The notes under the pieces: model-generated | Database searches by the model: none | Told to the model about the DNA's origin: nothing | The model's input: only the letters and a program-made list of their open reading frames with translations | Position numbers and translations under genes: made by a program | In this document: positions 7,773 through 13,632 of the stretch, in pieces | Numbering within the stretch: the first letter of the stretch is position 1 | Layout of the letters: each line of letters opens with the position of its first letter | Assembly (NCBI GenBank): GCA_028687545.1 | Contig: JAQTZZ010000064.1 | Coordinates: 1 to 21,087 of the forward strand | DNA from: Candidatus Wallbacteria bacterium | GTDB lineage: Bacteria; Muiribacteriota; JAQTZZ01 | DNA length: 21,087 nucleotides | Direction: 5' to 3'

Positions 7773-7989
7773 AGAAAGGGTAAAAGTTCCAGAGATCGAT
7801 GTCACAGACTTGGTGCTTCAGACCCTTGATGAACTGGAATGGAGCGAGAATTATTCATACAACTGGTTCGCAATTGTGCTCTCGATCCTGGTGACGATAG
7901 AATTATGGATTTGTGGCCCCTTGTTCTATACTGTGGTTGACCCGCTTGGAGCATTTTTCCGGATATACGCATTTGCATATCCTTTATAA
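7729..7989 (+). CDS. Small one-TM protein, putative anti-sigma (CnrY-like position), module 1
   Basis: I start at ATG 7729, preceded by GGAGGAG, rather than at an in-frame ATG four codons earlier. The 86-residue product has a charged N-terminal half (residues 1-44, predicted cytoplasmic helices) and one hydrophobic segment at about 47-68, then a short C-terminal tail. It shares PxxDVxxxVL (residues 21-30) and LWxxxxxxYxxVxDP (59-72, approximate spacing) with its counterpart in module 2, although overall identity is low. Known CnrY-type anti-sigmas are also about 95 residues with one TM helix and bind the sigma with the N-terminal part. The anti-sigma role is inferred from size, topology and gene order only. 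The gene is translationally coupled to the sigma gene. Confidence 0.72.
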   Translation: MKEIESILHSLSEAEERVKVPEIDVTDLVLQTLDELEWSENYSYNWFAIVLSILVTIELWICGPLFYTVVDPLGAFFRIYAFAYPL

Positions 7990-8003
7990 TCAGGAGATGA
8001 GAG

Positions 8004-8510
8004 ATGGGTAAGCTTGAAAAACTGGATAAAATCGCCCGGATCAAGAAGAATCGCAAGCTGAAGACAGCTGGATTGCTTATTTTTACTCTTATCTGCGGCA
8101 TATTGCTTGGAAGCGGCATTACTCTGAAGGTGATCTGGGGTGGATTCGTCAAGAGGATGAATCATACCGATTCGACCCCTGATTTCATGACGCACTGTTT
8201 AAAGAAAGAACTGTCATTGAATGAAAACCAGGTAAAGCTGATTGAAGTGATCGTGAAAAAGCAAATCGAAGCTATGGAGAAACTGCACACTCAGTTCAAA
8301 CCACTTAGAGAAGCGGAACTGGAAAAATTCTGTGTAGAGATCGAAGCAGTGCTGACTCCTGATCAGGTGAAGATCTGGGACGACAAGTTCGATCAACTGG
8401 CTAAGAATTTCAACTTCGAAAGAAGGTCGAGAAACGGGCACAAGTCATGTCCTACTTGCACTAAGGAATTGAGTTCTTCTCCTCATGATTCGCAGGAAGT
8501 TCCCCATTGA
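8004..8510 (+). CDS. Membrane-anchored periplasmic sensor, CnrX/Spy/CpxP-like, module 1
   Basis: This is a 168-residue protein 14 bases after the one-TM gene, with an AGGAGATGAGAG ribosome binding site. A basic N-terminus (1-21) is followed by one TM segment (about 22-45), so most of the protein is periplasmic. The soluble part is helical and amphipathic and carries two copies of the Lxx(x)Q-type signature of the Spy/CpxP/CnrX family: LSLNENQVKLI (70-80) and LTPDQVKIWDDKFDQ (117-131). In CnrX such a domain senses Ni/Co and controls the CnrY-CnrH pair. Here the ligand is unknown. A C-terminal tail with His146, a CPTC motif (149-152), His161 and His168 could bind metal or form a redox pair; it is absent from the module 2 paralogue. 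Confidence 0.75.
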   Translation: MGKLEKLDKIARIKKNRKLKTAGLLIFTLICGILLGSGITLKVIWGGFVKRMNHTDSTPDFMTHCLKKELSLNENQVKLIEVIVKKQIEAMEKLHTQFKPLREAELEKFCVEIEAVLTPDQVKIWDDKFDQLAKNFNFERRSRNGHKSCPTCTKELSSSPHDSQEVPH

Positions 8511-8593
8511 TCAGTGTCCTGCGCAAGGAATACGCGAATTGCAAATGACATAACTCTGTTAGTAAATAATAAGAAATAGATGCAGGGGGAGCA

Positions 8594-8962
8594 ATGAAGA
8601 AAAAGGTTCTGGTTATTGACGATGACATGGATATACTGGACTTGACCAAACTGGCCCTGAATACTGATTATGAAGTGATATCACAGAGCTTCTGTTCTGA
8701 CATTCAGGAAATCTGCGAACTGTTTCAACCGGACCTGGTGTTGATCGACCTCAAGCTGCCGGACAGTGATGGTTACCAACTTTGCAGCCAGATTCGCGCA
8801 TTCAATAAAGACCTGCCGGTAATCCTAATGACAGGTGTGGAGTTACGGGCTTTAAAGAATAATTACCCGATCGTCGAAGCCAATGATTACCTGCTCAAAC
8901 CTTTCCAAATAGAAGAGCTCCGGGAAAGGGTGGAAAAAGTGCTGAGGATTTCACTGGAGTGA
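8594..8962 (+). CDS. Stand-alone response-regulator receiver protein
   Basis: This 122-residue protein consists of a single REC domain. The acidic pocket is D9/D10/D11 (VIDDD), the phospho-acceptor is D52 (LVLIDLKLP), the switch Thr is T80 (LMTG) and the conserved Lys is K102 (LLKPF). All key residues are present, so phosphorylation is likely. There is no output domain and no histidine kinase gene nearby. A GGGGGAG site precedes the ATG. It lies 83 bases after the sensor gene on the same strand and may share the ECF1 transcript; it ends only 3 bases from the convergent protease gene. Single-domain regulators work by protein contact, so it could act on a distant kinase relay or on a partner protein, but nothing here identifies it. 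Confidence 0.9.
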   Translation: MKKKVLVIDDDMDILDLTKLALNTDYEVISQSFCSDIQEICELFQPDLVLIDLKLPDSDGYQLCSQIRAFNKDLPVILMTGVELRALKNNYPIVEANDYLLKPFQIEELRERVEKVLRISLE

Positions 8963-8965
8963 CTC

Positions 8966-9862
8966 TTAATAAACGTAAACACATCCGGAGCCTATTCGGC
9001 ATTTCCCGTATTCTATGCGCATGAAGCCCTGTTCACCCCATTTGGTACCCCACGAATTCTTTATGATCCAGCAGCCACGCGAACCCTTCGTGTCGTCCCA
9101 GCCCACTATGTTCAGGGCATGGTTGAGCTTGTCCTGGCAGTTGTGGTTGAAGACTCCGCCGTTATAGTATCCGAAATTCTTGTCCACTGCGGCAAGGGTC
9201 AGAATCGGACCATAATTATAGATGGCTGCTTTCATCGAATTGATGTCAGGGTTGACAGGCATGACCCCGCCAAGGCGGTAGGGGCGTCTCAGGCCTGCTC
9301 GACATTCGGCAGTGAGTCCTGTATAAGGGCAGTCCGATTCCAGCGCTCCGCCATACTGCTGGAAGAAATAGAATGCCCTGGCATCGCCTCCGCCGTTCAT
9401 GGTGAAGCCGAACTGATTGCACGAGATCAGGTCCTGCTCCGAGATGTCCACTGCCTGTTTCATCCTGAGCAGTATGCAGGACTCGAAGATGCCTGTTACT
9501 CCGAAAGCCCAGCAGCAGTTCACCCGTCCCTGGTTTTTGATTGGTGTGACGCCATTTCTGAGCCTCCAGTCAAAGGCCTGCAGCGGCCTGAAATTTTCCG
9601 GGGCACGCAGGGGAAGCAACCTGTCCTGAAAAATGTTTTCAGTGGAGATGGGAAGGCAGAGTTCCCCGATGTCTACAGGAGCCGGCATAGCATCCTCGGC
9701 AATCGTATAAGTAGCGCCTTCCTGACGGCAGATTTCAAGTGCTTCCCTAAAACTCAGGGAGTTCCTGATCAGCAGCAGCGTTTCTGGCGAAGCAGCTGAC
9801 AACATGGACTGCGCTGCCAGCAGTATGACCATGGCGAACAGAAAAAAAATACCCTTGAACAT
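8966..9862 (-). CDS. Exported papain-family (C1A) cysteine protease 1
   Basis: This 298-residue protein has a signal peptide (about residues 1-24) and a short propeptide (25-95) unlike the I29 inhibitor domain. The mature C1A domain starts near 96. Catalytic residues are all visible: the oxyanion-hole Gln111 and nucleophile Cys117 in KNQGRVNCCWAF, His248 in LNHALNIVGWDD, and Asn269 in IIKNSWGTKWGEQGF. The usual disulfide Cys three residues before the nucleophile is replaced by Val114, while an extra Cys116 sits next to it. Its propeptide shares a pattern (FxxAxxxxxxxGxxY/FT/SI/V, then D..P) with protease 2, so they are relatives. A GGAGGAGAC-type site precedes the ATG. Unlike protease 2, no TGTAAC-N17-CACT promoter is found upstream. 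It probably acts in the periplasm or outside the cell. Confidence 0.92.
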   Translation of the reverse strand: MFKGIFFLFAMVILLAAQSMLSAASPETLLLIRNSLSFREALEICRQEGATYTIAEDAMPAPVDIGELCLPISTENIFQDRLLPLRAPENFRPLQAFDWRLRNGVTPIKNQGRVNCCWAFGVTGIFESCILLRMKQAVDISEQDLISCNQFGFTMNGGGDARAFYFFQQYGGALESDCPYTGLTAECRAGLRRPYRLGGVMPVNPDINSMKAAIYNYGPILTLAAVDKNFGYYNGGVFNHNCQDKLNHALNIVGWDDTKGSRGCWIIKNSWGTKWGEQGFMRIEYGKCRIGSGCVYVY

Positions 9863-10296
9863 CTGTAGTCTCCTCCGTAGCTTTTAAAAGCTCATCTTTA
9901 TTTACAGCAATTTTATACGCGGATGAAAGAATGTCAAGGATCGCAGCGCGTCAAACTGCGTCATTTAGAGTAAAAGATTTCCTTTATTACTTCGAATCTG
10001 CACTCACGAAGCAGACGTGATGACTGAACAGGCCGGAAAGCTGTTTTCTGAAGTCGGAAAACGGATGTTCAGACAGCATTCTGAACTGATGGCTTAATAG
10101 ATAATCTGCCACATGATCAAGCCGTTAATAAAATATCTAATGTCAATAGCCTGACAAGACGCGACCTTGGGATGATTCCAGTTCCGAGGCCGCGGATTGC
10201 CTTTAGCGGCAGCAGCCTTTTTTATTTCCTGTAACCTTTGCCGGATCCGTTTCCACTTATTGGTTGAGGGTAAAAAAATTCCGCGAGGGAGGAAAC
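9863..10296. other. Divergent intergenic region between protease 1 and the small exported protein
   Basis: This 434-bp region has no supported gene. It contains the predicted ECF promoter at 10230-10257 for the plus-strand gene. A short frame of 25 codons (ATG 10021, ending GCT TAA) lacks a ribosome binding site and continues upstream without a better start; it may be a gene remnant. Small hairpins (GTTTTC/GAAAAC near 10043-10062) are not terminator-like. No TGTAAC-type promoter faces protease 1. Confidence 0.5.
10230..10257 (+). promoter_or_regulatory. Predicted ECF-sigma promoter of the small exported protein
   Basis: TGTAACC (10230-10236), 17 bases, CACT (10254-10257) followed by TA. It belongs to the class with C after TGTAAC, shared with protease 2, ECF sigma 2 and the long exported paralogue. 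It ends 39 bases before the ATG at 10297, leaving a short leader that contains the GGGAGGAAAC ribosome binding site. Confidence 0.82.
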
Positions 10297-10818
10297 ATGA
10301 AAAAAACTGCGGCATTCATCCTGCTTGCTTTTCTGGCTGCCACACCGCTTCTGGCGTATCATCACGCCCCGCCTGCCGGGGTTCCGCACGACCCGATTGG
10401 TGAGCTTGTCATGGCCCTGATGGCCAGATTTGCGCCTGGCGTCATTCCCAGGGAGCAGATGCCTGACCAGCTCGTCAATGTTCTGGAATCCATGCACAAC
10501 AGCGAGAAGTTCGGATTCTCGGTGGACTTTCAGGCTCACACAGTGAAGCTGATCAGCAGGGACAGCGGCGAGTACACGGTGACCGAAAGCCTTTATGCCG
10601 AGACTCTCTGCCGCTGCCTGGGAAAACTCAACCGCTGCTTTCCAGAGACCGAGAAATACTGCCTTACCCCGATCGCCTGGGCTGATTTCTATGTGGACTG
10701 CTCTGCCGCCAGAGAGACCGGAAAATTCGCAATATCATACAAGGTGCGTTTCATCGACAATATCGACTCTTCGCTCGACCGGGACGTGAGCATTGATGAA
10801 CTGAAGCCGAAAGAGTGA
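10297..10818 (+). CDS. Exported protein of unknown family (short paralogue of the gene at 13706)
   Basis: I start at ATG 10297 because GGGAGGAAAC precedes it and the protein then begins with a clean signal peptide (MKKTAAFILLAFLAA...LLA, residues 1-20). I do not recognise the family. The 173-residue protein matches the first 170 or so residues of the 13706 product along its whole length. Both have DP(I/V) followed by an LMxR(F/Y)xPG(I/V) motif (residues 32-50 here), a predicted beta/alpha core, a DCS motif (134-136) and IDELKP/VDELKP near the end of the shared region (167-171). It has five Cys in the mature part, four of them between 105 and 135, so disulfides are likely after export. It lies between two exported cysteine proteases and shares a promoter type with protease 2; it could be a protease inhibitor, chaperone or substrate, but that is a guess from context. 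Confidence 0.8.
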   Translation: MKKTAAFILLAFLAATPLLAYHHAPPAGVPHDPIGELVMALMARFAPGVIPREQMPDQLVNVLESMHNSEKFGFSVDFQAHTVKLISRDSGEYTVTESLYAETLCRCLGKLNRCFPETEKYCLTPIAWADFYVDCSAARETGKFAISYKVRFIDNIDSSLDRDVSIDELKPKE

Positions 10819-10853
10819 ACTTCAGTTGTTGATTCTCAATTAATTTTGACCTG

Positions 10854-10884
10854 AAATCGAGGCAGGGTTGCCCCTGCCCGATTT
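10854..10884 (+). terminator. Stable hairpin after the small exported protein gene
   Basis: GGCAGGG (10861-10867) pairs with CCCTGCC (10872-10878) across a four-base loop. The stem extends through AAATCG (10854-10859) with CGATTT (10879-10884) and one bulged A, giving 13 pairs. It lies 36 bases after the stop. The run of U after the stem is short, so termination may be partial or the hairpin may protect the mRNA end. Confidence 0.55.
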
Positions 10885-10992
10885 CTGCGAAGAAAAGAAT
10901 CGCCTGAATTCGACTGAAATAATCAAATTTCCGACATTATAATTTGCAATGTGACCGGCCTTCCGGGGGCGACTGTCACGGATCAGGATGCT

Positions 10993-11020
10993 TGTAACCT
11001 TTTCGGTCCATGACCGCACT
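10993..11020 (+). promoter_or_regulatory. Predicted ECF-sigma promoter of C1A protease 2
   Basis: TGTAACC (10993-10999), 17 bases, CACT (11017-11020) followed by AA. It is the C-class variant. Transcription would begin near 11027, giving a 5' leader of about 40 nt before ATG 11068, with a small hairpin TGCGG/CCGCA (11032-11036 with 11044-11048) just before the GAGGGG ribosome binding site. Confidence 0.82.
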
Positions 11021-11067
11021 AATCAGTTAAATGCGGTATGAATCCGCAAAATAAGCGAGGGGGGCCT

Positions 11068-12066
11068 ATGATAAGATTACATGCAGCCGTCTTGATTCTT
11101 CTCATCTTCGTCAGTTCAAACCTTTACGCAGCAGAATCCGATCGACTCAGAACAGATGCGGAAAAACAGGCGGTCTTTGACCAGGCTGTGATCGATGCCG
11201 AAAAATGCGGGAACAGCTTTTCTGTTTCGTATGACTCTGTGCCGGATTTCCTGGTGGATGAGAAAAACACGCTGGCGCTCAGGAAGCCAACTGTGGAAGA
11301 GCTGAAAAAGAGCGCAGCGACTCTGGTCCGGCTTACAAAGGGCATGGGGAGAGTTGATGTCCCCAAGGCGTTCAGCTGGCAGGATCAGGGGAAGGTCACA
11401 TCAGTCAAGTATCAGGGCCAGTATGGGACCTGCTGGTCTTTTGCCAATATCGGTGTAATCGAGTCTCTTGTGAACATCAATCTCGGAAATGAGGAAGACC
11501 TTTCTGAGCAGGACCTGATCAATCTGGCTGATTCTGAGTTGAATAATGCCAGCAACACTTACAACTATTATTGCTCCGAGACCCATCCCTCTGTATTGCT
11601 GATCAAATATGGCGCTGCATTCGAATCCGACTGCCCGTATCAAGGAGATCCGCAGGAGCCTGGTAATCCGGACAGGAAATACAGAATTTCGATAAGTTTT
11701 TATGTCTGGATGACAGATGAGACCGCCTTGAACGCATGGGCTGATTATCTTGGCGATTCCACGCTGAAAGATCCTCAGGCCATGATCAAATACTCGCTCA
11801 AGAAATTCGGGCCGATGGAGACCTGCGTGGACGGTAAATGCGATGGATTCCAGGCCTATTCAAGCGGGGTTCTGAACACCCAGCCCGGCGATGACCCCTG
11901 GTCAGGAAATCATGCGGTAATGCTCGTAGGCTGGGATGATGCTAAACAGGCCTGGAGAATCAAGAATTCATGGGGGACGCAGTGGGGAGAGAAAGGATAT
12001 GCCTGGATCGGTTATGGATGCTGCAACATCCTCAAATACGCCGTCATCCAGATCTATAAACAATGA
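11068..12066 (+). CDS. Exported papain-family (C1A) cysteine protease 2
   Basis: The start is ATG 11068, after a GCGAGGGG site, which gives a signal peptide (MIRLHAAVLILLIFVSSNLYA, about residues 1-21). An earlier in-frame ATG at 11038 has no such support. The 332-residue product has a propeptide (22-97) and a mature C1A domain. The catalytic set is intact: Gln116 and Cys122 in YQGQYGTCWSFA, His282 in NHAVMLVGWDD and Asn300 in RIKNSWGTQWGEKGY. As in protease 1, the Cys normally three residues before the nucleophile is missing (Tyr119). An insertion around 195-235 with DPQEPGNP and a WADYLGD segment is not seen in protease 1. It is transcribed from a TGTAAC-N17-CACT promoter and lies just upstream of the ECF sigma 2 operon, suggesting that the protease is an output of that sigma circuit. 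Confidence 0.93.
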   Translation: MIRLHAAVLILLIFVSSNLYAAESDRLRTDAEKQAVFDQAVIDAEKCGNSFSVSYDSVPDFLVDEKNTLALRKPTVEELKKSAATLVRLTKGMGRVDVPKAFSWQDQGKVTSVKYQGQYGTCWSFANIGVIESLVNINLGNEEDLSEQDLINLADSELNNASNTYNYYCSETHPSVLLIKYGAAFESDCPYQGDPQEPGNPDRKYRISISFYVWMTDETALNAWADYLGDSTLKDPQAMIKYSLKKFGPMETCVDGKCDGFQAYSSGVLNTQPGDDPWSGNHAVMLVGWDDAKQAWRIKNSWGTQWGEKGYAWIGYGCCNILKYAVIQIYKQ

Positions 12067-12089
12067 AGGCCTGCCAGGCGCGGAATTTC

Positions 12090-12117
12090 TGTAACCATTC
12101 GTCTAGATTGTGTCACT
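12090..12117 (+). promoter_or_regulatory. Predicted ECF-sigma promoter of the ECF2 module
   Basis: TGTAACC (12090-12096), 17 bases, CACT (12114-12117) followed by AT. It belongs to the C class. It begins 24 bases after the protease 2 stop codon. The predicted transcription start (about 12124) coincides with the first possible ATG, which argues that translation starts at a later Met or that the mRNA is leaderless. It implies autoregulation of ECF sigma 2. Confidence 0.82.
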
Positions 12118-12156
12118 ATTAGAATGATAAGAAAAAAATCGGCCGTGACGATAAGT

Positions 12157-12738
12157 ATGGTGATGACCACAGGTTGCGAAGCTGATGATAAGGATATACA
12201 AGAATGCCTTTCAGGCAATAAACTGGCCTATGCCAGGATTGTCAGGCGATACGAGGCGGATATAGCCAGACAGATGTGGCGGTTCACCAGGAACATATAC
12301 GAACATGAGGAACTGGTGCAGGAAGTGTTCGTGCAGGCCTGGCGGAGCCTGCCGAGTTACAGGGCTGATGCGCCTCTGCTGCACTGGTTGCGCAAGATCG
12401 CCACCAGAACCGCCTACCGATTCTGGAAGAGGAAGGCCAGGGAGCGAAAGCAGATGGCGGACCTTCCGGACTTCGACGCCGCAATGATTTCTGCCCCGGA
12501 AGAGCTTTCCGCGTCAGAGAGCGCGGATCTGCTCTACTGCCTGCTGGAGCGACTGCCCGTAAGGGAAAGGACTGTACTCACGCTCCATTATTTCGAGGAC
12601 CTGCCCTTCCCTGAGGTGGCGCAACGGCTCGGCTGGTCTCACATCCTGGTAAAAGTTACTGCCTACAGAGCCAGAAAAAAACTCCAGGAACAACTGGAGA
12701 GAGCGGGATTCGGGAGGAAACATGAACAAAACGGATGA
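12157..12738 (+). CDS. ECF-family RNA polymerase sigma factor (module 2)
   Basis: The frame is open from ATG 12124, but the predicted promoter would start transcription at about that base. I therefore prefer Met at 12157 (193 residues), or possibly 12163; neither has a strong Shine-Dalgarno. Region 2 covers roughly residues 18-92, with AYARIVRRYEADIARQMWRFT, then EHEELVQEVFVQAW and WLRKIATRTAYRFW. Region 4 covers about 125-178, with LPVRERTVLTLHYFEDLPF and the DNA-reading helix region VAQRLGWSHILVKVTAYRARKK. It is a close paralogue of ECF sigma 1, including the C-terminal QLERAGFG. It overlaps the following one-TM gene by 17 bases. The similar region 2.4 and 4.2 helices fit the near-identical promoters found for the two circuits. 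Confidence 0.92.
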   Translation: MVMTTGCEADDKDIQECLSGNKLAYARIVRRYEADIARQMWRFTRNIYEHEELVQEVFVQAWRSLPSYRADAPLLHWLRKIATRTAYRFWKRKARERKQMADLPDFDAAMISAPEELSASESADLLYCLLERLPVRERTVLTLHYFEDLPFPEVAQRLGWSHILVKVTAYRARKKLQEQLERAGFGRKHEQNG

Positions 12739-13006
12739 ATTACTGGAAAAACTATCCCAAAAAGCCAGACAGGAAAGTATTCCCAGCACTGATGTTGCGT
12801 CTAAAGTGCTGGCACGCATCAGCGAACCTGAGCCGGAAACAGGGATTTCATGGGCATGGGGATATCTTTCAACCGCCTCAGCTATTGCAGCTGCTGTAAC
12901 CTTGTGGGTAAACATCTCAATCTATCAGATCGTCACAGATCCCTATTACGGAATGATTTGCGCTTGCCTGTCAAAATCAGAACTTAAGGATATCTATGGT
13001 GGATAA
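12722..13006 (+). CDS. Small one-TM protein, putative anti-sigma (CnrY-like position), module 2
   Basis: This 94-residue protein starts at ATG 12722 after GGGAGGAAAC, inside the end of the sigma gene. The N-terminal 42 residues are polar and probably cytoplasmic, with IPSTDVASKVLARI (20-33) matching the PxxDVxxxVL motif of module 1. One hydrophobic segment lies at about 45-66. It ends LW......Y..V.DP (61-74) and a short tail. I infer an anti-sigma role from the gene order, coupling and topology; there is no recognised anti-sigma domain such as a ZAS motif, since the cytoplasmic part has no His/Cys cluster. It overlaps the sensor gene by 11 bases. Confidence 0.72.
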   Translation: MNKTDELLEKLSQKARQESIPSTDVASKVLARISEPEPETGISWAWGYLSTASAIAAAVTLWVNISIYQIVTDPYYGMICACLSKSELKDIYGG

Positions 13007-13385
13007 AAACAAACTCAAGAGTGTTGTATGCGGCATCGTGATCCTGGCTTCAGGCATTGCCATCGGGAGCGGGCTGAGCCTGAACATTCTCTGGAAGAGC
13101 TTCATGTACCATCTTCAGTTTCCGGAACCTGCAGCAGTAATCCAGGACATGAAAAAGCATCTCGACCTCTCGGATGATCAGGCTGCCAAGATCCTGGTCT
13201 TCATGAACAGAAACAAATCCGAGATGGAAACCCTGAACAAACGATCAATGGCAGAAGCACAGGAGTTGCTGGACAGGTTCAGGGCCGACGTCACGGGCAT
13301 TATGACCCCGGAACAGGCAGAAAAATTCTGCCAACGCTTCGATGCAGCAAAACGCGATATGCTTGCCAACCCCCCGCCTAACTGA
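12996..13385 (+). CDS. Membrane-anchored periplasmic sensor, CnrX/Spy/CpxP-like, module 2
   Basis: This 129-residue paralogue of the module 1 sensor has one N-terminal TM segment (about residues 8-33) with the same GSGLSLNILWKSF junction (GSGITLKVIWGGF in module 1). A helical periplasmic domain follows, carrying DLSDDQAAKIL (57-67) and MTPEQAEKFCQRFDA (103-117), the paired LTxxQ-type signatures of the family. It lacks the His/Cys-rich tail of module 1 and ends in NPPPN. Methionines (M70, M77, M85, M103) could be ligands, but no metal site is obvious. The ATG sits within the end of the preceding gene, so the three genes form one tightly coupled operon. Confidence 0.75.
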   Translation: MVDKNKLKSVVCGIVILASGIAIGSGLSLNILWKSFMYHLQFPEPAAVIQDMKKHLDLSDDQAAKILVFMNRNKSEMETLNKRSMAEAQELLDRFRADVTGIMTPEQAEKFCQRFDAAKRDMLANPPPN

Positions 13386-13440
13386 CGCAGGTTAAAAAAC
13401 TTCAGCTTCAGGGCACAACCGCGTCTGTTTAGAATCCATC

Positions 13441-13462
13441 TGTCCTTTGCTGACAAAGGACA
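13441..13462 (+). terminator. Hairpin downstream of the ECF2 operon
   Basis: TGTCCTTTG (13441-13449) and CAAAGGACA (13454-13462) form a perfect 9-bp stem around a CTGA loop. It lies 56 bases after the last gene of the operon. No U run follows, so it is either a weak terminator or an mRNA 3' stabiliser. Confidence 0.4.
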
Positions 13463-13495
13463 AATCAGCCATACTCTGCTTTGTCTCCAGGCATT

Positions 13496-13604
13496 CTAGT
13501 GGTCCGTTACATTTGAATTTACCAATCGCGATTTCGCGAAATGCTGCAACGACAGGCATTTCCAGAATCGAGCATTATGAAATTCAAATGATACGGACCA
13601 CTAG
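13496..13604. repeat. MITE-like element with 25-bp terminal inverted repeats
   Basis: The left arm (13496-13520, starting CTAGTGGTCCGTTAC) and right arm (13580-13604, ending CGGACCACTAG) are inverted repeats matching at 23 of 25 positions. The 59-bp interior itself contains nested hairpins (TTTCGCGAAA and GAAATGC...GCATTTC). There is no coding capacity. The CTAG outer ends fit insertion at a TA dinucleotide, as in IS630/Tc1-derived miniature elements. The related full-length transposon is not in the window. Confidence 0.65.
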
Positions 13605-13632
13605 TCTTCCACATCTAATTCTTCAAAAAAGT

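Noticed and set aside
10021-10098. 25-codon frame (MTEQAGKLF...) between protease 1 and the small exported protein
   Set aside because: No Shine-Dalgarno and no promoter; the frame continues upstream without a better start. At most a gene remnant.
11013-11048. Alternating hairpins CCGCA/TGCGG/CCGCA before protease 2, resembling an attenuator
   Set aside because: The first CCGCA overlaps the CACT element of the promoter and would not be transcribed, so only the downstream hairpin can form in RNA.
12891-12925. An eighth TGTAACC inside the module 2 one-TM gene
   Set aside because: No CACT at the 17-base spacing and it lies within coding sequence; chance hexamer.
13496-13604. The inverted repeat at 13496-13604 as a CRISPR or terminator
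   Set aside because: Only one pair of inverted arms, no repeat-spacer periodicity and no T tract.
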